From: CAZVEV01 sp964625865
Lineage (GTDB): Bacteria > Planctomycetota > Phycisphaerae > SM23-33
Direction: 5' to 3'
DNA length: 28,595 nt
Assembly: GCA_964625865.1 (NCBI GenBank)
Contig: CAZVEV010000049.1
Coordinates: 1 to 28,595 of the forward strand
The stretch's first letter is position 1. Every line of letters begins with the position of its first letter. Under the pieces are notes generated by a model, which saw nothing but the letters and a program-made list of their open reading frames with translations, was not told the DNA's origin and did no database searches. The position numbers and the translations under genes were made by a program. This document shows, in pieces, positions 8,463 through 15,730 of this stretch.

Positions 8463-9035
8463 CTATTCGATTACGATTTCACCGTCGCGACTGAAGATGC
8501 GCTTGGGAAAACCTTCAGTTTCGATATCGCCGTAGTTGTGGCCCGCGTCGCCGGGGAAGACGTAGAACGTGATCAGCGGCTCGGAGCCGGTGTTGACCGA
8601 CCGGTGGGCCCAGTGCGGCGGAACGTAGACCATCTTCCCTCGCGACATGGCTTCCCACGCGCACGCCCCGTCAGCGGTCTTCATGAGCATGACCCCGGTG
8701 CCGCGGAGGCACTGGTAGACCTCGGCGGTTTCGGAGATCGTGTGGTAGTGGCCCTTGGTCATGAAGCACTCGTCGCCCACCAGCCCGGGCTGGAGCGTGC
8801 TGATGCCATACATCAGTTGGCCGTATTCCTCGGGCACGGGCACGTCGAAGACTTCGTAGTGCAGCGGATCGCCGTCCGCGATCAGGGCGTCGAGGGCAGC
8901 GGCGTCAGCGTAGTGGCCCCGCATGTCCGAGGCATGGCGTGCCAGGGTTCGCGCGGGGTTCAGCATCTCCCCGGTTTCGAGATCAAGCTCGATGGAGTAC
9001 GGCTGCATGATGTTCGGTATGTCACTGTCGGTCAT
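8463..9035 (-). CDS. pgiA: Cupin-type glucose-6-phosphate isomerase
   Basis: Cytoplasmic metal-dependent isomerase of 190 residues converting glucose-6-phosphate to fructose-6-phosphate. This fold is unrelated to the common bacterial PGI and is best known from euryarchaea such as Pyrococcus. The metal site is complete: H96 and H98 in KGHYH, E105 in AEVY and H144 in PPHWAHRSVN. The spacing (2, 7, 39) equals that of H88, H90, E97 and H136 in the Pyrococcus enzyme as I recall it. The ATG at 9035 was chosen for its GAGG sequence seven bases upstream; an in-frame ATG at 9047 is possible. A much longer frame (to 9416) reads through a hairpin repeat and is rejected. It is first in the isomerase-dehydrogenase-aldolase cluster. 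Acquisition by transfer is possible but unproven. Confidence 0.88.
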   Translation of the reverse strand: MTDSDIPNIMQPYSIELDLETGEMLNPARTLARHASDMRGHYADAAALDALIADGDPLHYEVFDVPVPEEYGQLMYGISTLQPGLVGDECFMTKGHYHTISETAEVYQCLRGTGVMLMKTADGACAWEAMSRGKMVYVPPHWAHRSVNTGSEPLITFYVFPGDAGHNYGDIETEGFPKRIFSRDGEIVIE

Positions 9036-9128
9036 GGTGATCCTCATCCGGAACCGGCGGAGGCAGACGCGCCCGCCGGTCGAGGGAGCACGATAACGCG
9101 AGGGACCATCCGATGCAAGTCTGCGCCC

Positions 9129-9239
9129 ATAGGTGGGTGCCGTGGGCTGCGCAGCGCAGCGAAGCAACCACGCCGCCAACTCGGGTGATGATCCACGTGG
9201 TTGCTCCGCTTCGCTCCGCAGCCCACGGCACCCGCCTAT
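9129..9239. repeat. Long inverted repeat with 44-base arms (type D)
   Basis: The left arm (9129-9172) and right arm (9196-9239) pair with four mismatches across 44 bases around a 23-base spacer. The right arm contains the stop codon of the HAD gene (9236-9238, read on the minus strand). RNA from the HAD gene would fold here into a very strong hairpin before the isomerase gene, so the element may end or weaken read-through between the two. Confidence 0.85.
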
Positions 9240-9919
9240 CCCTTCCGAACGGACTCCCGCAGGTATCGCGCCGCTTCGCTCAGCGAATCCAATCGCATGT
9301 GAGCAATCGCGAGCACCTCGTCGGTGGGCGGCTTGATATCGGGAATCACGATCGCGGCGCAGCCGGCGGCCGCCGCCCCGCGGATGCCGTTTTCCGAGTC
9401 CTCCAGCACGAGGCATCGCCGCGGGTCAGCGTCCAGCCGCTCAGCGATCGCCCAGAAGATGTCGGGCGCCGGCTTGCCGTTGTGCACCTCGTCACCGCAG
9501 ACCACCGCGTCGAAGCGCCCGATCAGCCCCGTGTCGGTCAGCAGGCCGATGGCTTCTTCCCGCAGCGTGGACGTCGCAACGCCCCTGGCCAGCCCCAGCG
9601 AATCGACCGTGTCGAGCATCTCGTCCAGGCCCGGCTTGATCGGCACGCCGGTGGCGGCGACGATCTGCTCGATGTACGGGCCCCGAAACGCCCGCGCGCG
9701 GCGATAGTCGAAGCCCGTGCCGCCCAGGGCGGTGTTGAGCAACTGCTCGCTGTCGGTGGTCTTCAGTCCGATGCACTCGATCAGCAGGTGCTCGGGTATC
9801 GCGTACCCCTCCTGCCGCGCCACCATCTGCCACGCCTCGAGACGAATCCGTTCGGTATCGAACATCAACCCGTCCATGTCGAAGATCACCGCGTCAATAT
9901 CGAGAGCACTGTCGTTCAT
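9236..9919 (-). CDS. HAD-superfamily hydrolase, beta-phosphoglucomutase-like
   Basis: The product of 227 residues carries all four HAD motifs: DMDGLMFDTE (D14 nucleophile, D16 acid/base), the Thr/Ser of VATSTLRE, the Lys of NGKPAPD, and the acidic VLEDSENGIRGAAAAG. The helical cap after motif I and the overall length fit the beta-phosphoglucomutase/phosphatase-like group. In context (amylase-family gene and glucose-6-phosphate isomerase nearby) a role in making glucose-6-phosphate from beta-glucose-1-phosphate is plausible, but a sugar-phosphate phosphatase would look similar. No ribosome-binding sequence is visible before the ATG at 9919. A -10-like TACACT lies six bases upstream, which could mean a leaderless mRNA. 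The last codon lies in the repeat at 9129-9239. Confidence 0.85.
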   Translation of the reverse strand: MNDSALDIDAVIFDMDGLMFDTERIRLEAWQMVARQEGYAIPEHLLIECIGLKTTDSEQLLNTALGGTGFDYRRARAFRGPYIEQIVAATGVPIKPGLDEMLDTVDSLGLARGVATSTLREEAIGLLTDTGLIGRFDAVVCGDEVHNGKPAPDIFWAIAERLDADPRRCLVLEDSENGIRGAAAAGCAAIVIPDIKPPTDEVLAIAHMRLDSLSEAARYLRESVRKG

Positions 9920-10092
9920 GCGGGGAGTGTAACACGCTCGCGCCTCGGACGTAACACGCCCTTCCCGACCACGCGCCCAACGTACTATCCGAAGACGCAG
10001 CGCAAGGCTCCGCACCTCTGGAGCGCCCCGCACGGCGCAGCTTGCTTCTTGGCGTCTTGCGTCCTGGCGTCACGCCCTGCGCCCCGCGAGGC

Positions 10093-10165
10093 GTAGGCGC
10101 GGGACTCGCTTGCACGCGGAACGAACATCCAACCCGTTCCGCGTGCAACGAGTTGCACGCCCTAC
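10093..10165. repeat. Inverted repeat, type A, copy 2
   Basis: Same element as 6688-6761: the inner arms (CGCGGAACG and its complement) and the right arm are nearly identical, while the left outer arm has diverged. Unlike copy 1 it lies in a divergent region, upstream of two genes, so it cannot be serving only as a terminator. Confidence 0.8.
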
Positions 10166-10177
10166 CCGCTTGGTCTC

Positions 10178-10207
10178 TTGCATCGCGCAGGTCCCCATCA
10201 CTAGAAT
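10178..10207 (+). promoter_or_regulatory. Weak promoter candidate of the first beta-helix gene
   Basis: TAGAAT (10202-10207) is a good -10 hexamer. TTGCAT (10178-10183) lies 18 bases upstream and matches the -35 consensus only at TTG. The -10 ends just seven bases before the ATG at 10215, and no ribosome-binding sequence is visible, so the transcript could be leaderless. Confidence 0.3.
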
Positions 10208-10214
10208 CCATATC

Positions 10215-12227
10215 ATGAAACACCCACTTACCGCGAGTCTCACGCTGCTCATCGCAGCATCCGTCGCATGCGGGGCGGAAATCTGGGTTGACGCATCGTC
10301 CAAGGCGCCCTCGCCCGACGGAACGAAGGGTGCGGCCTTCCCAACGATCGCCCAGGCCCTGGCGACCGTCTCACCGGGCGACACCGTGACCGTTCGCGCG
10401 GGGGTCTACCGCGAATCGGTCCGCGTGCCGGGCGGGGCCCCGGGCAAGCCCGTGACCCTCCGCGCCGCGGCGGGGCAGCGCGTGATCGTCTCGGGGGCCG
10501 TACCGGTTGGCGGGTGGAAGCCCGTGGCGGGCGGCATCTACACGACCACGCTGAACTTCCGTCCGAGCCGCCTGCTGGCCGGCTTTGCCGAACTGCCCGT
10601 CGCCCGCGAGCCCAACGAGGGCTGGTTCGCCGCCGCGGAGGGCAAGGACGTGACGTACCGCGCAGCGGAGGCCAATCCGCTGGCGGCCCTTCCTGCCGCC
10701 TTTGCCGGCGGCCAGGCGTACCTCTGGACGCAATACGGCAACACGTTCTTCACCGTGCCGGTGGCCTCGGTGGACCGCAAGGGCAACGCCTTCACGGTCG
10801 TCCGCACAAGCAAGTGGATGAAGATCGGCGCCGGCGACCGGTTCTATTTCCGCAACCACCGGAGCCTGATCGACCGACCGGGCGAGTGGGCCGTCGCGCC
10901 CGAGGGGGCGGAGGGCAAGACGTTTCGCCTGTACCTTCGCCCGAGAGCGGCGGCGGACCTTGCCCGCATCGTCGCCCCGCGCGAGACCCGCCAGGTCGTC
11001 AGCGTCACCTCGACCGCACACGTTCGCATCGAGGGCCTGGAGGTCGCGGGGGCCGTCGGCAGCGGGATCGCGGTCAACCGAAGCAAAGACGTGACGATCG
11101 ATCGCTGCATCGCTCACGACAACGGCACGTCGGGCGTCGCGATGCGGGACTGCAGCAAGGTCACCGTCCGCCGCTGCATCGCGCTTCGCAACCGCAGCGG
11201 CGTGACGCTGCACACGATTGTCCACTCGACGGTCGCCCAGTGCGACATCGGCTATAACGGCGTCGACGGGTTGATCGTCTCGTGGAACTCCGCCGACATC
11301 ACCGCGCGGAACAACTATCTGCACCACCACCTGCTGTGGGGCCATCCGGACAACCTCCAACTGTACCGCACCGTCAAGAACGTGCGATTCATCGACAATC
11401 TCCTGCTGGCGGCGGGGCAGTCGATCATGATGGAGCAGGTCGACGGCGGGCTGCTCGAAGGCAACATGATCGTCGGCTGCGGGGCTTATTCGGTGATCTT
11501 CGGGCATCGCAACACGACGAACTTCCGCGTGCGCAACAACACTGTCGCCTTCAGCGGGTACGGCTGCATGAGCCTGACAGGCCACACCTACGACGTGACC
11601 GACAACGTCTTCGTCACGGGCCACGCCGGGCCGATGTACGGCGTGCGCGGCATCAAGGGATACAGCGGCGACAGGAACCTGTTCTGGAACGCGCCGGGGC
11701 TCGACCGCAGGAAGGTCCTCGTGTCGAACACCGCGTGGCACGACGACCTGGCCGGCTTCCAGAAGGCCTCGGGGCAGGACAAGGGCAGCGTGTATGGCGA
11801 TCCGAAGTTCCGCAACGCCCCGCGGTCGCTGGCCGTCATCGATTCGCGTCGCCTGACCGACTGCACGCGCGACACCTGGCCGCTGCGGAGGGGCTTCGGG
11901 CCTTTCCGCGTCGGGCAGAGAGTCGAGGTCAACTTCGACGGCGTGGCGCGGACGGTGACCGCCGTCCGGGACGATACGATAACCGTCGCCCCGCCCCTTG
12001 CGGCCAAGCCGACCAAGGGCTGGCTGATTGCCAACTGGGGCGACAAGACGGACTTGAAGCTGGACCTGCGTCTGTCGCCCGAGAGCCCCGGTGCGAAGTT
12101 GGGCGCCGGCGGAAAGCCGGTCGGCTCGACGATCGACATCCAGGCCTACCGTCGAGGCGACTTTGACGGCGACGGCAAGCGCGACGTGCCTGCCCTTCCC
12201 GCGGACCTTGCCCCCGCCGCCTGGTAG
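10215..12227 (+). CDS. Exported right-handed parallel beta-helix protein (DUF1565-like)
   Basis: The 670-residue protein starts with a Sec signal peptide (hydrophobic LTASLTLLIAASVACG). A DUF1565-like opening follows: IWVDASSKAPSPDGTKGAAF, then ALATVSPGDTVTVRAGVYRE. This marks surface or secreted beta-helix proteins, many acting on polysaccharides. From about residue 270 to 500 there are short coils rich in N, D and I/V (VTIDRCIAHDNG, VTVRRCIALRNRSGV, VRNNTVAFSG) forming the helix. A short calcium-site-like stretch (GDFDGDGKRDVP) is close to the C-terminus. I cannot name the substrate or assign catalytic residues. The protein at 24808-27156 has a closely similar N-terminal layout and is probably a distant paralogue. 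The start was chosen as the first codon of the signal peptide. Confidence 0.85.
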   Translation: MKHPLTASLTLLIAASVACGAEIWVDASSKAPSPDGTKGAAFPTIAQALATVSPGDTVTVRAGVYRESVRVPGGAPGKPVTLRAAAGQRVIVSGAVPVGGWKPVAGGIYTTTLNFRPSRLLAGFAELPVAREPNEGWFAAAEGKDVTYRAAEANPLAALPAAFAGGQAYLWTQYGNTFFTVPVASVDRKGNAFTVVRTSKWMKIGAGDRFYFRNHRSLIDRPGEWAVAPEGAEGKTFRLYLRPRAAADLARIVAPRETRQVVSVTSTAHVRIEGLEVAGAVGSGIAVNRSKDVTIDRCIAHDNGTSGVAMRDCSKVTVRRCIALRNRSGVTLHTIVHSTVAQCDIGYNGVDGLIVSWNSADITARNNYLHHHLLWGHPDNLQLYRTVKNVRFIDNLLLAAGQSIMMEQVDGGLLEGNMIVGCGAYSVIFGHRNTTNFRVRNNTVAFSGYGCMSLTGHTYDVTDNVFVTGHAGPMYGVRGIKGYSGDRNLFWNAPGLDRRKVLVSNTAWHDDLAGFQKASGQDKGSVYGDPKFRNAPRSLAVIDSRRLTDCTRDTWPLRRGFGPFRVGQRVEVNFDGVARTVTAVRDDTITVAPPLAAKPTKGWLIANWGDKTDLKLDLRLSPESPGAKLGAGGKPVGSTIDIQAYRRGDFDGDGKRDVPALPADLAPAAW

Positions 12228-12255
12228 GCGACCGCCCGACACCGTGGTCGGTTCG

Positions 12256-12304
12256 CCCAGCCAGACGCCCTGGCACGCACGAGGCCGCGGCCTAAGCGAC
12301 GATC
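12256..12304. repeat. 49-bp repeat of unknown function, copy 1
   Basis: Aligns without gaps to 19805-19853 with 42 of 49 bases identical. The last 18 bases (32-49) and the first 11 bases are fully conserved. The conserved part includes a small stem, GCCAG and CTGGC around a five-base loop. The copy begins 28 bases after the beta-helix stop codon. It could be a mobile repeat, a protein-binding site or part of a small RNA. Confidence 0.75.
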
Positions 12305-12473
12305 TCCCGGCCGAGGGGGTAGAGGGTGGTTTGCGTCGCGGCATGCGGCTACGGGGCGGCCAGACGTCTTGGCCGGGACGCTGCGAGGCGATGTCTCGTG
12401 CGCACCTTCGAGGCCACGATCCTCCGCCGACCTCCTCCCCGCGCCCCGCGTCACGGTCCTGCGCGCATTTCTC

Positions 12474-12502
12474 TTGACACAAGCGGCGGCGTCGAGTAGG
12501 CT
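12474..12502 (+). promoter_or_regulatory. Promoter of the amylase-family gene
   Basis: A perfect -35 TTGACA (12474-12479) is followed after 17 bases by TAGGCT (12497-12502). Transcription would start near 12509 and the coding start is 12593. The TAGGNT form of the -10 recurs at 20141 and 20746. Confidence 0.7.
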
Positions 12503-12592
12503 TTGTGGAAGATAAGTGGTTGCACCAAGGCGCGGCCGGGTCTGACAGTGCTCAGGGATCCACAGCGTGTTGGGATTATTACGGAGATGCTC

Positions 12593-15500
12593 ATGGCTCA
12601 CGTTCACGTTGCGTATCCATCGCGCCACAGGCGCAGTCTCAGGTCTCTGGCGGCGGCGATGGGGCTGTGCGTGCTTTTCCTGACCGCCGGCGCGGCGAGC
12701 GGGCAGCACGACGTGTCGCCGGCGCCGATCCTCCAGTGGTTCGAATCGTCGTATGACACGATCGAGCGGCGCACGGTGGACCTGTTTTCCGCCGGCTTCG
12801 GCTCGGTGTGGCTGGCCCCGCCCGGGCGAGCGGACATCAGCGACTTCTCGGTGGGCTACGACGTATACGACCGGTTCGACCTGGGCAGGGCGGGAAGGCC
12901 CACACTGTACGGCACGGAGACGGGCATCAAGACCGTCGCCGACACCTTCCACCGTGCCGCGATCGACCTGCACGTCGACGCGATCATCAACCACAACGGC
13001 TTTTCCGACCTGGCGACGGACGACTTCTACGAGGCGGGGGGCTATCCGGGGATGGCGATCACCCTGCCGTACGATATCGACGGCGATTTCAACTCGGCGT
13101 ACAGGTACGGCGACCTTCAAGGGCGGCTGGCGGGGCTGGTCGACATCCATCACGGCAAGAACTATCGCTACATCCGCCATCCCGTCGACGCGGGCGACTC
13201 GCGGAACATCCTGCCGGTCGGCACGACGCCGGACGGCGCTGGGCGCCTGGCCAACCTGCCCGACCCGGCCAACCGGCGCTTCTACCCGGACCGCAACCTC
13301 CAGCCGATCATGGTCTGGGACCCGGTGACCAACGAACACAACATCCCCATCTACCCGTACAACATGCATAACCCGATGGCGGGCGACCCCACCGAGGAGA
13401 ACGTCACCGGCTACCTGATGCGGTACCTGCAGTGGATGGTCCAGACGGTGGGCGTCGACGGGTTCCGGATCGACGCGGCCAAGCACGTGGAGGGTTTTAC
13501 GTTCGACTACTTCGACCGGGCGGTCTACAGGCAGAACCCGCGGCTGAACCTGGATGGGTCGACGAGGCACGTCTTCAGCTACCAGGAGGTGTACGACGGC
13601 AACAAGGGATACCTCCAGACGTTCGTCATGGACACGATCAACCCGGGCGACCCGGGGCGGATCGGGGGCAACCGCGACGTGCTGGACTTCCCGCTGTACT
13701 TCGCCCTGCGCGACAACCTGACGGACAACGGATTTCAGAACGACTGGGGCAACATCCAGAATGCGGCGATGGACTACCACGGCGACCAGAAGCACAACGG
13801 GTCCCAGGGCGTGATGTTCGTTCAGAGCCACGACGAGCACGAGCCGAAACTGTCCAACGTCGCCCACGCCTACGTGCTGATGCACCCGGGCAACGCGGTG
13901 GTGTACTTCAACGGCAAGGAGTTCGGCGACAATCGCGACTTTCCCAAGGGCGGCCGGGGCGACGCGATAGGCGGGGTCTATGGCGACTACATCAAGCGCC
14001 TGGTCGAGATCCGCAACACGCACGGGCGGGGCAACTACCACGAGCGATGGATCGAGAAGGAGATCTTCGCCTACGAGCGCGCGGGGTCGGCTATCGTCCT
14101 GCTGAGCAACCGGACCGACGCGGGGTACGACCAGCGCACGATCGAGACAACCTTCGCGGGGGGTACGCCGCTGATCGAGTTGACCGGGACGGCGAACAAC
14201 CCCGGCATCGATCCGCGCGACGACATACCGGGCCTGCTGGTAGTCAACCATGACGGCACGGTCAACGTGCGGTTCCTGCGGAATTCGTCGTTCGACCAGG
14301 ACTTCAAGAGCTTCTACCACCGCACGGGCGCCCTGGTGTACGGCCTGAGCGGCCCGCATGCCCCGGCGGGGCTGGAGCTTTCGGGCGTCTCGTCCGTCCT
14401 GCCGGGAGGCCAGCCCGACGCGAACGACTACTCCAACGGCATCACGCGCCTAACCGACCTGCACGTGGTGACCGGCGACTCATTCACCGCAAGCCTGCAG
14501 ACCGTCGAGGTGAACCTGCTGGGGTTCCATCGCGACGTGTGGGCCGACGGCGACAACGCGCTGATCAAGCTCGACGACGGGCGCGACGTCAACGGAAACG
14601 GGTATGTGGACTACACCGCGCCGGGGACGGTGTCCTACGGCTTCGAACAATTCGGCGACAAGAGCGAGCCCCTGATCGGCCCCAACGGGCTGGGCGATGG
14701 AGACTGGCACGGCGATGGACAGTTCGTCCAGACGATCGACACCACCGGCCTGGCCGAGGGCGTGCACTATCTCGAGGTCCGCGCGTTTCGCCATCGCACC
14801 GACAACGGGCCGACCGTCTTCTCCAGCTTCAAGAAGGCGATCTACGTCGACCGCCTGCCGCCAGAGTCCGCCGTGGTGGGCTTCCAGCCGTTTGCGGGCT
14901 CGCCCGGCGTGTACGAGAATCAGGACCTGATCGTCCGCTCGGTGGACAAGACCGCCGACAACGTTCACGTGTTCCTGGACGACCCGGCGGCCGTGTCCGA
15001 CGCGGAGTTCGTCGCCCGCGCTCAGGCCTCCCAGGGCCACGCCGGGCAGGTCGACCGCGACCTGTTCGCGTACGGGTTCTTCGGATTGACGCACGGCAAC
15101 CACGTGGTGACGGTGGTGACCTTCGAGCCCACGGGCAACGTGAACGTCCAGCGTTTCGGCGGGCTGTTCACGCAGACCCTTAACGGCCGCGGGCTGGGCG
15201 ACCTGAACTTCGACGGGCAGTTCACCCCGAACGACCTGGCGGGTGTTCCCGGCGCGTTCGAGGAGGTCCTCTGGAGCCGCAACGCCCTGTTCAACCCCGC
15301 CGCCGACGTCACCGGCGACGGTCTGGTCGACGTCCATGATCTGCTGGGCCTCGAGCCGGTCCTTGCCGGCGCCGCCCCGGACGTGCTGGCCGCCTACGAC
15401 CTGGTCAAGATGCGCCGCGTCGACTTCAACACCGACGGCGCCGCCGACAGCGCCGACTGGCTCGCCATGCAGGCCGCCATGGGCTCAAGCGAGTGGCTCT

Positions 15501-15673
15501 ACGACCTCGATGCCAGCGGCCTGGTTGACGCCGCCGACGAGGCGATCCTGTCCGGCAGCTTCAACGTCATCCCCGAGCCGACCGCCGGGCTTTTGCTGGC
15601 CGCGGGGTGCGGGCTGCTGAGACGGCGACGAACGCGGTGCCACGGTCCTACGCGCAGCGGAGGGCCGTGCTGA
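12593..15673 (+). CDS. Exported GH13 alpha-amylase-family protein with dockerin-like region and PEP-CTERM signal
   Basis: The 1026-residue protein probably hydrolyses or rearranges alpha-glucans outside the cytoplasm. A signal peptide (GLCVLFLTAGAASG) leads into a TIM barrel with the four GH13 motifs: DAIINH (D129-H134), GFRIDAAKH (nucleophile D294), YQEVYDG (acid E332) and FVQSHD (H413, D414). Beta-rich domains follow, then a dockerin-like region (about 868-985) with calcium-loop repeats such as DLNFDGQFTPNDL and DVTGDGLVDVHDL. Last comes a PEP-CTERM signal: IPEP, a hydrophobic stretch and RRRR. The ATG at 12593 has GGAG six bases upstream; the TTG at 12503 lies upstream of the expected transcription start. 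The final residues after RRRR are encoded by an inverted repeat (15636-15725), and the stop codon is the first triplet of its loop. The exact GH13 subfamily is unclear. Confidence 0.9.
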   Translation: MAHVHVAYPSRHRRSLRSLAAAMGLCVLFLTAGAASGQHDVSPAPILQWFESSYDTIERRTVDLFSAGFGSVWLAPPGRADISDFSVGYDVYDRFDLGRAGRPTLYGTETGIKTVADTFHRAAIDLHVDAIINHNGFSDLATDDFYEAGGYPGMAITLPYDIDGDFNSAYRYGDLQGRLAGLVDIHHGKNYRYIRHPVDAGDSRNILPVGTTPDGAGRLANLPDPANRRFYPDRNLQPIMVWDPVTNEHNIPIYPYNMHNPMAGDPTEENVTGYLMRYLQWMVQTVGVDGFRIDAAKHVEGFTFDYFDRAVYRQNPRLNLDGSTRHVFSYQEVYDGNKGYLQTFVMDTINPGDPGRIGGNRDVLDFPLYFALRDNLTDNGFQNDWGNIQNAAMDYHGDQKHNGSQGVMFVQSHDEHEPKLSNVAHAYVLMHPGNAVVYFNGKEFGDNRDFPKGGRGDAIGGVYGDYIKRLVEIRNTHGRGNYHERWIEKEIFAYERAGSAIVLLSNRTDAGYDQRTIETTFAGGTPLIELTGTANNPGIDPRDDIPGLLVVNHDGTVNVRFLRNSSFDQDFKSFYHRTGALVYGLSGPHAPAGLELSGVSSVLPGGQPDANDYSNGITRLTDLHVVTGDSFTASLQTVEVNLLGFHRDVWADGDNALIKLDDGRDVNGNGYVDYTAPGTVSYGFEQFGDKSEPLIGPNGLGDGDWHGDGQFVQTIDTTGLAEGVHYLEVRAFRHRTDNGPTVFSSFKKAIYVDRLPPESAVVGFQPFAGSPGVYENQDLIVRSVDKTADNVHVFLDDPAAVSDAEFVARAQASQGHAGQVDRDLFAYGFFGLTHGNHVVTVVTFEPTGNVNVQRFGGLFTQTLNGRGLGDLNFDGQFTPNDLAGVPGAFEEVLWSRNALFNPAADVTGDGLVDVHDLLGLEPVLAGAAPDVLAAYDLVKMRRVDFNTDGAADSADWLAMQAAMGSSEWLYDLDASGLVDAADEAILSGSFNVIPEPTAGLLLAAGCGLLRRRRTRCHGPTRSGGPC

Positions 15674-15725
15674 CAGACCCCACGCATTCTGCACGGCCCT
15701 CCGCTGCGCGTAGGACCGTGGCACC
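15636..15725. repeat. Perfect 35-bp inverted repeat overlapping a gene end (type C)
   Basis: Arms 15636-15670 and 15691-15725 are exact reverse complements around a 20-base loop. The left arm encodes the last 12 or so residues of the amylase-family protein. The stop TGA (15671-15673) opens the loop. The right arm ends five bases before the convergent acetyltransferase gene stop. A hairpin this long would form in mRNA from either side and may end transcription in both directions. Confidence 0.95.
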
Positions 15726-15730
15726 CCGGC

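Larger units (their letters stand above)
9920..10214. other. Divergent intergenic region between HAD and beta-helix genes
   Basis: This 295-bp region separates genes transcribed away from each other. Near the HAD start it holds a 9-bp direct repeat, GTAACACGC at 9929-9937 and 9951-9959. The two copies are 22 bp apart start to start (about two helical turns), as expected for paired binding sites of a regulator. The middle (about 9960-10090) shows nothing I recognise. A type A inverted repeat fills 10093-10165, and a promoter candidate follows at 10178-10207. Confidence 0.5.
12228..12592. other. Intergenic region upstream of the amylase-family gene
   Basis: This 365-bp region holds one copy of the 49-bp repeat (12256-12304), an imperfect GGCCA/TGGCC hairpin around an AGACGTCT palindrome (about 12359-12375), and a strong promoter candidate (12474-12502). 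An untranslated leader of about 85 bases follows. I see no gene in it. Confidence 0.6.

Noticed and set aside
9036..9416. Long N-terminal extension of the cupin isomerase
   Set aside because: It runs through the 44-base-arm inverted repeat and overlaps the HAD gene. The cupin family starts near the ATG at 9035.
12256..12304. The 49-bp repeat as a conserved peptide (PSQTPW..GLSDD in one frame)
   Set aside because: Four of seven differences fall at third codon positions, which is too few to show coding selection, and neither copy has a start, stop or ribosome-binding context forming a plausible small gene.
10371..12482. 703-codon antisense frame opposite the first beta-helix gene
   Set aside because: Shadow of a real gene on the other strand; no domain features, and its composition reflects reversed codons.
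12503..12592. TTG start of the amylase-family gene
   Set aside because: It lies directly against the predicted -10 element and before the expected transcription start. The ATG at 12593 has a GGAG at proper spacing and begins the basic, then hydrophobic, signal region.
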